Shown here: positions 27,506 through 33,088 of the stretch, piece after piece
Position numbering within the stretch: the stretch's first letter is position 1
How the letters are laid out: the number at the start of each line of letters is the position of its first letter
Assembly (NCBI GenBank): GCA_020426545.1
Contig: JAGQPV010000003.1
Span: 1 to 33,088, forward strand
Source: Planctomycetaceae bacterium
Lineage (GTDB): Bacteria > Planctomycetota > Planctomycetia > Planctomycetales > Planctomycetaceae
Length of the DNA: 33,088 nucleotides
Reading direction: 5' to 3'
The notes under the pieces: generated by a model
Told to the model about the DNA's origin: nothing
Seen by the model: the letters and a program-made list of their open reading frames with translations, nothing else
The model's database searches: none
Translations under genes and position numbers: made by a program

Positions 27506-28543
27506 TTACTGCCAGACATCCAGAGTGACGGTCAGCGTCACCGGCTGGAGGTTCCGCTCGATGATGACTTCCACGGCATCCCCCGGACTGTGGGATTTGA
27601 TGCTCTCGATCAGATCTTCAAAGCCGGCGATTTTCTCCCCATCGAAACTGGTGATCACATCGCCCGGCTGCAGCCCGGCCCGGTGGGCGGCTTTTCCCGG
27701 ATTCACCGTCTGGATCAGACAGCCATTCCCGACGGTATTTCCCGACACTCCCAGGTAGGCTCGTCCCCGCATCTGGATATTCAGCTGGGGCATGGCCGTC
27801 TGCAGACTGGCCAGCGCCCGATTGCTGACGGGGGCGCGATTCTTCCCCCGGCTGACATAGAGGGCGGGCAGGTTGCGAAGACGGGCCACATGCCGCAGCC
27901 CCTCGTCGCCGCCGGTCCAGCTGTCGCCAATCACCACGTGGGAAATCTGCGGAGACTGCTGCTGGGGCACGCGAACGGCCGGGTTGCCCGGACGGACGTT
28001 AATGAACCGCCCGCGATTGACGGTCTGATGTTCGATCACGCCACCCAGCCGACGGATTTCCACAATCGCCCGCTGCTCCGCGATTTCCGAATTGTCCTCC
28101 AGAACCAGCCGGGCACGCTGTGCCGCCGAACGGTTCCCCGCCTCCGCCACGGCAGACAGGGCAAACTCGGCAGCATCCGTCGTGGTGAATTCGCCCACCC
28201 GCGCGCTCTGCCGATAGATGGCAGCCAGAATGCCCACCACCCGCGAACTGGCTTCCAGACTCGTCTTCCCGGCGGATTCCGACAGAATCTTCACTGCGGG
28301 CCGGCCGATGGAAGTCAGCTCGGCCGTGGCCTGCTCGCGACTGTCGTAGTCGTCGCTGTCCAGTTGGTCGATCAGACGTTTCAGCCGCTGCTGCATCTCC
28401 GGGCTGATGGCCGGTTCGCTGTTCTGCGGCGGACGGGGAGCTTCCACCGGCGCCGCCGCGGTACTGCCGGGCCGGGACAAGACACAAACTGCAGACAGAA
28501 GGCCGCAGACGATCACCGTGGACTGCCAGCTGGTGTGCCGCAT
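27506..28543 (-). CDS. Exported PDZ-domain protein
   Basis: A 345-residue protein with an N-terminal signal sequence (hydrophobic core about 9-22, likely cut near STAAA). Residues about 45-160 are helical and alanine-rich (LKRLIDQLDSDDYDSREQA), resembling HEAT-like repeats. A middle region (about 165-255, VVEIRRLGGVIEH-like, HVVIGDSWTGGDEGLRHV) recalls leucine-rich-repeat-like segments seen in planctomycete proteins. The C-terminal 87 residues (259-345) form a PDZ domain: YLGVSGN, VNPGKAAHRAGLQPGDVITSF, GEKIAGFEDLIESI. No protease domain or catalytic triad is visible, so a binding or scaffold role is likely. AGAGGAA lies just upstream of the ATG. Confidence 0.82.
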   Translation of the reverse strand: MRHTSWQSTVIVCGLLSAVCVLSRPGSTAAAPVEAPRPPQNSEPAISPEMQQRLKRLIDQLDSDDYDSREQATAELTSIGRPAVKILSESAGKTSLEASSRVVGILAAIYRQSARVGEFTTTDAAEFALSAVAEAGNRSAAQRARLVLEDNSEIAEQRAIVEIRRLGGVIEHQTVNRGRFINVRPGNPAVRVPQQQSPQISHVVIGDSWTGGDEGLRHVARLRNLPALYVSRGKNRAPVSNRALASLQTAMPQLNIQMRGRAYLGVSGNTVGNGCLIQTVNPGKAAHRAGLQPGDVITSFDGEKIAGFEDLIESIKSHSPGDAVEVIIERNLQPVTLTVTLDVWQ

Positions 28544-29207
28544 GGAATTCCTCTGTTGTCCTGTTCGCTGTCTGGTTCGCCGCCTGGAAACAGGTGTTCT
28601 GAGCAGACGATCAATCGCTCAGCTGTCCGACATCTTCCGTACCAGGCCTCAGAGATTGTATCAGTTCTCCACCGCCTGCTGAACAGGGAACCCGATTCCC
28701 GCTGAGACTGGCTGCCACCCGGCCGGGAAAACCGCCCGGACTCACCCCGGGGCGGCGGAGACAGAAACCACCGGACGACCGGGACACAGGGGGAATCCCC
28801 GGAGCCGGTTCCTCCGGTTTCTCTGATGAATCGGATTTTCACCAACGGATCCAGCGGTTCGCACTGGTCACACGGCCTTCCGCGGACAAGTCGAACGTGC
28901 GGGGCCATCCGACGGGCAGACACATCTTGTCTCACCCGGAGGGGAAGCGTACAGTGAAGCGTGGATGACCCGGTCTCTGCCGCCTCTGGTGCCCCGGCAG
29001 GCGAAGTTGCCTGCTTCCCGGTGTGCTGTCGGTGGCGGACGCCGGGACTGCGATATTTTCCAGACAGCACGAATCCTTTCGGAATCGTGTATCCGGTTTC
29101 CCCTTCCCGTCCACTGATGAAGGTGAGACACTGCCCGGGCAGCTGTTTCGTACAGATTCTGCAGCTGGTTTTCTCCATCGTCGCCAGTTTTTCTGGAGCG
29201 GACGTTC
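28544..29207. other. Divergent spacer between the PDZ and sigma factor genes
   Basis: About 664 bases between divergent genes. I see no gene, no strong hairpin and no clear promoter; small frames here look random. The sigma factor ribosome site (GGAGCGG) is at its right end. Confidence 0.4.
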
Positions 29208-29801
29208 ATGGCGCTCACTGAAATCGATCGCACACTGCTGAAACGATGCCTGGCTGGGGAATCCGGTGCGTGGAAGGATTTCGTTGATCGGTTCATTGGA
29301 CTGTTCATCCATGTCATCAACCATACGGCCCACTCACGGAGTGTCGAGCCGTCCACGGCGGATGTGGACGACCTGTGTTCCGAAGTTTTCCTGGCGATTG
29401 TGGCCAATCACTACGCCGTGCTGCGCCAGTTCCGGGGCAACAGCTCGCTGGCCACTTATCTGACGGTGATTGCCCGCCGGGTGGTGGTGAAGGAAATGAC
29501 CCGCCGCCGCATGGCGGAAGCTCTGGGCCATGTGGGACTGCGGAACGACCATGCCCCCGTGATGACGTCCATCGCGGCTGATGGCACTGCGGTGATCGAA
29601 CAGCAGGAAGAGGTCGAACGGCTGCTGGAAGAACTGCCCGAGGAAGATGCCCGGGTCGTGCGGCTGTTTCATCTTGAAGGCAAGTCCTATCGGGAGATCA
29701 GCAGCGAGCTGGGTATTCCCGAGAACTCGATCGGCCCGGTGCTGTCCCGTGCGCGGGAACGCCTGCGGCAGACGAATGTGGGCACTCCCGCCGGCGGCTG
29801 A
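29208..29801 (+). CDS. ECF-type RNA polymerase sigma factor
   Basis: A 197-residue sigma-70 family factor with regions 2 and 4 only. Region 2 covers about 10-95 (DLCSEVFLAIVANHYAVLRQF, SSLATYLTVIARRVV); region 4 covers about 130-185 (LEELPEEDARVVRLFHLEGKSY, EISSELGIPENSIGPVLSRARERL), a normal helix-turn-helix. It directs polymerase to a small regulon. Upstream GGAGCGG supports ATG 29208. No anti-sigma factor or membrane regulator adjoins it, unlike many ECF genes. Repeat copy B starts 33 bases after its stop. Confidence 0.9.
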   Translation: MALTEIDRTLLKRCLAGESGAWKDFVDRFIGLFIHVINHTAHSRSVEPSTADVDDLCSEVFLAIVANHYAVLRQFRGNSSLATYLTVIARRVVVKEMTRRRMAEALGHVGLRNDHAPVMTSIAADGTAVIEQQEEVERLLEELPEEDARVVRLFHLEGKSYREISSELGIPENSIGPVLSRARERLRQTNVGTPAGG

Positions 29802-29833
29802 GTGTGCTCTGGCCGGGTTTTGCTCCCGCTGAG

Positions 29834-30035
29834 CGCCTGTCCGGAAAGGTGCTCTGTCGTAAAGCGAGCAATGGCAGGAAGAGAAAGCCAGACCTGGTAT
29901 TTGCGTGCACCCCGGCCGGCTGGTTCAGCAGTGCCTGCAGAGATGGAATAACCGCCTGGTGCCGCAAGGGTTGGATTCGTCAGGCACAGCCTGACCTACG
30001 GAAGAAACCCAGGCCAGTCAGCCGCGTACGACCTG
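29834..30035. repeat. Dispersed intergenic repeat, copy B (with about 102-base insertion)
   Basis: It matches copy A at both ends (29834-29896 and 29999-30035) and has about 102 extra bases between. The extra segment is bounded by GACCTG (29891-29896) and GACCTA (29993-29998), like a short target duplication. It ends with a perfect 7-bp palindrome at 29979-29995 (GTCAGGC-ACA-GCCTGAC). It is non-coding. Confidence 0.75.
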
Positions 30036-30359
30036 AGTGCGCTGTTGCCGAGCGTTATTTCCCCCGGCACCTCGCAGCCGGCCACCAGTCCGCTCTTCAG
30101 CTGGCGCCCGATTCTGCGGTCTGTCCGGAGCGGGCCACAAGTCAGCCAGCCCGGGGGATTCTTCCGCAGCCTCCCCGGGGAATGTCCGGGGCGAGGGTGC
30201 ACCGCCTGCTCCGGCCCGCTCCCGCTGCAGAGATTCTGCCTGCGCGAACGCCGGGTTCTTCCACGGCAGACCGTACGATTCCGATGCCTTCCCGGTCGAT
30301 GGCCGAGCACAGGGTACCGGCTGGCCAGACATCGGTTCTTTCCGTGTTCCGGACTGCAT

Positions 30360-30365
30360 TATAAT
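30360..30365 (+). promoter_or_regulatory. Candidate -10 box for the PAP2-MgtC pair
   Basis: A perfect TATAAT, 103 bases before the PAP2 start. The best -35 at 17-18 bases spacing is poor (TTCTTT at 30336-30341), so this may be an activator-dependent or chance site. Confidence 0.35.
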
Positions 30366-30467
30366 CCGTCCGCCGGGACTGCGGTTTCAACCGCGGTCGC
30401 GAGAATCGGCCGGCCCGGGGGCGGGTCAGGCGACGGAACTGGTGCAGCGCAGAGGGACACAATCGGC

Positions 30468-31259
30468 ATGTGGGAGAGAACAGCAGCGGTATCCGCAGTG
30501 GCCGGGGTGGTCCGCAAAGTGGGTGGCTGGGAACCGATCGTCCTGCTGGTTCTGCTGACCACCGGTACCGCCGGCTGGGCCTTCATCGAAGTCGCCGATG
30601 CCGTGCTGGAAGGCGAAACGCAGACGTTCGATGAACGGGTCGTCCGCATGATGCGGCAGGCGGATGATCCCGGCGTCCCCGTCGGCCCGCAGTGGCTGCA
30701 GGAAGCGGGGCGGGATGCCACCGCTCTGGGAGGCCTGGGCTGGCTCATCTTCTTTATCGCCGTGGTGGCGGGGTACATGTGGCTCGACGGTCGCCATCGG
30801 ATGATGGTGTTCATGCTGTCGGCCTCCGGCAGCGGACTGCTGCTGAGCCTGCTGCTCAAACGGCTTTTTTCGCGGCCCCGGCCCGGCGTGGTGCCTCATC
30901 TGTCGCATGTGATGACCAGCAGTTTCCCCAGCGGGCATTCCATGCTGTCGGCCGTGGTGTATCTCACACTGGGTTCGCTGCTGGCCGCCGGTGCCGGTCG
31001 CCGCTCGCTGAAGGTGTATCTGATTACCGTGGCAGCGGCGATGACCCTGCTAGTCGGCACCAGCCGCGTTTACCTGGGAGTGCATTACCCCACCGACGTG
31101 CTGGCCGGATGGCTGGCCGGAACCATCTGGGCGCTGCTGTGCTGGCTGCTGGCTCACTGGCTGCAGCGGCGGGGACAGGTGGAGCAGGCTGAACCTGACC
31201 CGGACGATCCGGATTCCGCTGCGGCCGATGCAGTCTCCTCGCAGGGTTCCACCATCTGA
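30468..31259 (+). CDS. PAP2-family membrane phosphatase
   Basis: A 263-residue membrane enzyme of the type 2 phosphatidic acid phosphatase family, acting on lipid phosphates such as phosphatidate, phosphatidylglycerophosphate or undecaprenyl pyrophosphate. The three catalytic motifs are intact: K131-x6-R138-P139, PSGH at 154-157, and S199-R200-x5-H206-x3-D210. About five or six spans are seen, and the tail is acidic. GAGGGA upstream supports ATG 30468. The exact substrate cannot be decided. The stop is 39 bases before the MgtC-family gene, so the pair is probably one operon. Confidence 0.9.
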   Translation: MWERTAAVSAVAGVVRKVGGWEPIVLLVLLTTGTAGWAFIEVADAVLEGETQTFDERVVRMMRQADDPGVPVGPQWLQEAGRDATALGGLGWLIFFIAVVAGYMWLDGRHRMMVFMLSASGSGLLLSLLLKRLFSRPRPGVVPHLSHVMTSSFPSGHSMLSAVVYLTLGSLLAAGAGRRSLKVYLITVAAAMTLLVGTSRVYLGVHYPTDVLAGWLAGTIWALLCWLLAHWLQRRGQVEQAEPDPDDPDSAAADAVSSQGSTI

Positions 31260-31298
31260 GTGGTGCAACTTCCGGGATGTGGAAAGAGGGAAGTCGAA

Positions 31299-31850
31299 AT
31301 GTGGGAGGAACTGCAGGAAACATGCATCCGCCTGCTGGCTGCTCTACTGGCCGGTGCCTGCGTGGGCTGGGAGCGGGAATGGCGGGATAAATCGGCCGGA
31401 CTGCGAACGCATATGCTGGTCGCGCTTGGTGCGGCTCTGTTTATGATCTGTGCGACGGAATTCGCGGAAGCAGTGGGGGAGGAGAATCGCGGAAACCATC
31501 TGCAGATCGATCCTCTGCGGGTACTGCAGGGCATTGTGGGCGGAGTTGGCTTCCTGGGCGCCGGGGCGATTCTGCAGTCGAGAGGGCAGGTTCGAGGGCT
31601 GACCACGGCCGCCAGTATCTGGGCGGCCGCCGCGATTGGTGTCGCCTGCGGGATGGACTTCTACCTGATCGCCGCGACCGCAGTGGTGCTGGTGCTGGTA
31701 ACTTTGTCCATTTTCGGCAGGCTGGCCGTCCGAATCTTTCCGGAGTCCAGTGAATCCGCCGGAGAAGCAGACAGCCCGCCAGCGATCGGGGATGGTACGG
31801 CGGATAACGGAAGCAGGCCGGACAGCGGCTGGACTCCCCCCTCGAATTGA
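31299..31850 (+). CDS. MgtC/SapB family membrane protein
   Basis: A 183-residue membrane protein of the MgtC family, linked in other bacteria to Mg2+ limitation and envelope ATPase control. The signature GWEREWRDKSAGLRTHMLVALGAAL-like stretch is near residues 21-45, with GGVGFLGAGAIL and LTTAASIWAAAAIGVACGMDFY later. It has about four or five spans. The C-terminus after the last span is short and polar, so the cytoplasmic ACT-like domain of long MgtC proteins is absent, as in many short homologues. AGAGGGA 8 bases upstream supports ATG 31299. Confidence 0.9.
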   Translation: MWEELQETCIRLLAALLAGACVGWEREWRDKSAGLRTHMLVALGAALFMICATEFAEAVGEENRGNHLQIDPLRVLQGIVGGVGFLGAGAILQSRGQVRGLTTAASIWAAAAIGVACGMDFYLIAATAVVLVLVTLSIFGRLAVRIFPESSESAGEADSPPAIGDGTADNGSRPDSGWTPPSN

Positions 31851-31925
31851 TGGCCTGAGCCTGCGGATTTTCTGGCCGCACAGTCCAGTGACACTGGTTC
31901 TTCGCCCGGCAGACCAATGCAGAAA

Positions 31926-31956
31926 GCGGCTGCCCTTCGCATGGAAAGGCAGCCGC
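31926..31956. terminator. Bidirectional hairpin between convergent genes
   Basis: A perfect 9-bp stem (GCGGCTGCC 31926-31934, GGCAGCCGC 31948-31956) with a 13-base loop, between the MgtC-family stop and the lipoprotein stop. On the - strand it is followed by a short T-containing stretch (TTTCTGC). Confidence 0.6.
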
Positions 31957-32006
31957 CGGAATCAAAACAGCAGGTCCGGCACTCAGTGCCTGTGCGGAAT
32001 GCGGGG

Positions 32007-32435
32007 TTATTCCTCCAGCGCGAAGCTGAAGCTGTTCTCCCCTTCTTCCACCTTCGCCTTGAGGGGACTGGTGTCTGTACTCCGGTACCGGGCGGGAATG
32101 GTGCCATCATCGGGATTGGGCGGCGGCGCCTGACCGGGTGCAGGAGGCACGGGGTCCGCTTCCGGAGGCAGGATTGTGACGGTGTATTCGCCCACCGCGA
32201 CCCGGTCGATTGTCACGGTGCCCGTTTCATCGAGCGACCCGCCACCGCCTTCGCCGGTCGCCGGGTTCGCCAGATTAACAGAACCCTGAGTCACCGGCGC
32301 TCCGTCGGCGGTGACCGTGATCACAACGGAGCCAGTCACCTTGTCGGCCCCCGGTTCGGAGGAGCCGCAACCTGCCAGCCAGCAGGCCGCTGCCAGCAGA
32401 GCGGCAGCAGTCATACCATTACGAATCAGCTTCAT
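32007..32435 (-). CDS. Small lipoprotein with carboxypeptidase-regulatory-like domain (copy 2)
   Basis: A 142-residue predicted lipoprotein. The signal ends at LAGC (lipobox). The mature domain follows the same plan as the gene at 6914: VTGSVVITVTADGAPVTQGSV, ETGTVTIDRVAVGEYTVTI, then a proline-rich segment and a final strand. Function is unknown. ATG 32435 has AGAGGAT 5 bases upstream; an in-frame ATG at 32504 lies inside the upstream hairpin and is rejected. It follows a DUF1559 gene with a 102-base gap that holds a 12-bp hairpin, repeating the arrangement seen at 5827-7327. Confidence 0.82.
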   Translation of the reverse strand: MKLIRNGMTAAALLAAACWLAGCGSSEPGADKVTGSVVITVTADGAPVTQGSVNLANPATGEGGGGSLDETGTVTIDRVAVGEYTVTILPPEADPVPPAPGQAPPPNPDDGTIPARYRSTDTSPLKAKVEEGENSFSFALEE

Positions 32436-32485
32436 AATATCCTCTGAAATCTCAATTCCCTGGTCAGAATGCAGAGCGTTCTCCA

Positions 32486-32525
32486 CACTGGCTGCCGGTC
32501 TCAACCCGGGATGCGGCAGCCAGTG
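32486..32525 (-). terminator. Hairpin between the edge DUF1559 gene and its lipoprotein gene
   Basis: A perfect 12-bp stem (CACTGGCTGCCG 32486-32497, CGGCAGCCAGTG 32514-32525) with a 16-base loop, starting 12 bases after the DUF1559 stop. No T-run follows. It is probably a terminator or a partial attenuator for the lipoprotein gene. Confidence 0.6.
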
Positions 32526-32537
32526 GACTTCAGACGA

Positions 32538-33088
32538 TCAGAATTCGCCCAGCACCTGGTTGTCATCGCGAACCGACAGGTTGAGCAGCGTCTGCAGGTT
32601 CATGTTTTCCGACAGGAACCGCACCGAGCCATCCGCCAGCAGGGCATGAATTCCTCCTTCATGGAAGGAATTGATCACCGTGTTGACTTCATACTCGCTG
32701 CTGGCGCTGGAGGGGGCTCCCGTGGTCCAGTAGGAATTGATGGGATGGCGAACCGTCGTCATTCCGCCCAGGTAGCCATTGACGGCGGTCAGGGTGCTCA
32801 GGTCGGTGCCGGGATCCATCTGCTCGCCACTGTTGTTGACCCAGCCATGCCAGCCGCCCAGCGGGTTGGCACTGTTTTCGATGCCGTTCACCTGGCCGGA
32901 CTGCTCCGCCACGATCATCGTGTTCGAGGTTCCATCGGTGACATCCCGCATCCGCATCGACCTGTAGACCGGCAGCATGCCGTTGTTGCAGTAGGTGCCG
33001 CCGCTGACGATGTTCGCCGCCGTGCAGACGCTGGCCCGGCCGAGCGGATCGGGCGTGGCGCCGGTGACGCCGACGTAATCCATCACCT
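32538..33088 (-). CDS. DUF1559 protein, C-terminal part (cut by window edge)
   Basis: The last 183 or so residues of a DUF1559 protein; the frame stays open to the edge, so the pilin-like N-terminus lies outside. Family features are DVTDGTSNTMIVAEQSG, the C-terminal FHEGGIHALLADGSVRFLSENM, and the ending NQVLGEF, close to the NQVLGEW of the gene at 24543. It is followed by a hairpin and a small lipoprotein gene, as in the 5827 locus. Confidence 0.92.
   Translation of the reverse strand, partial: VMDYVGVTGATPDPLGRASVCTAANIVSGGTYCNNGMLPVYRSMRMRDVTDGTSNTMIVAEQSGQVNGIENSANPLGGWHGWVNNSGEQMDPGTDLSTLTAVNGYLGGMTTVRHPINSYWTTGAPSSASSEYEVNTVINSFHEGGIHALLADGSVRFLSENMNLQTLLNLSVRDDNQVLGEF

Larger units (their letters stand above)
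29802..30467. other. Spacer with repeat copy B and the PAP2 promoter
   Basis: About 666 bases. Repeat copy B covers 29834-30035; GC-rich imperfect hairpins follow near 30150-30200; a perfect -10 box is at 30360-30365. The PAP2 frame is open upstream to 30045, but without a ribosome site or family-like sequence. Confidence 0.5.

Overview
This GC-rich window reads as a chromosomal segment of a member of the Planctomycetota. The evidence is three DUF1559 proteins with type IV pilin-like N-termini, a Tat-exported DUF1501 protein, small lipoproteins partnered with DUF1559 genes, a GYF_2 membrane protein, and long non-coding spacers. I support 26 protein genes, one of them cut by the right edge. 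I see no rRNA, tRNA, CRISPR array or complete insertion sequence.

Left part (1-7327, all + strand): a small membrane protein, a DUF1501 protein, a GYF_2 multi-pass membrane protein followed by tsaB (tRNA t6A synthesis), then a DUF1559 gene and a small lipoprotein gene. Central part (7471-22428, all - strand, transcribed right to left): a TlpA-like thioredoxin, then nqrA-B-C-D-E-F encoding a Na+-translocating NADH:quinone oxidoreductase. NqrF is followed by one unusual gene that joins the flavin transferase ApbE to an NqrM-like (DUF539) maturation domain. After that come L-2-hydroxyglutarate oxidase (lhgO), an Ldh2/MDH2-family dehydrogenase and a large RND/MMPL exporter. Right part (23168-33088): a putative lipoprotein, a second DUF1559 gene, an LplT-like MFS transporter, a PDZ protein, an ECF-type sigma factor, a PAP2 phosphatase plus MgtC-family gene pair, and a second DUF1559/lipoprotein pair on the - strand.

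The clearest system is the Na+-NQR cluster. NqrB and NqrC keep their FMN-attachment threonines, NqrD and NqrE keep the intramembrane iron-sulfur cysteines, and NqrF keeps its 2Fe-2S, FAD and NAD(P)H motifs. The last gene supplies both known assembly factors (flavinylation by ApbE, probable iron delivery by NqrM) on one lipoprotein-anchored chain with a cysteine-rich tail. This fusion is the most notable finding.

The non-coding DNA also has structure. Perfect or near-perfect hairpins lie between nqrD and nqrE, between nqrF and apbE-nqrM, and in both DUF1559-lipoprotein gaps. Hairpins also lie at both fully visible convergent gene ends. A dispersed intergenic repeat is present in two copies (near 23763 and 29834); the second carries about 102 extra bases bounded by a 6-base direct repeat. 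All functional calls come from reading the sequence; no database search was run.
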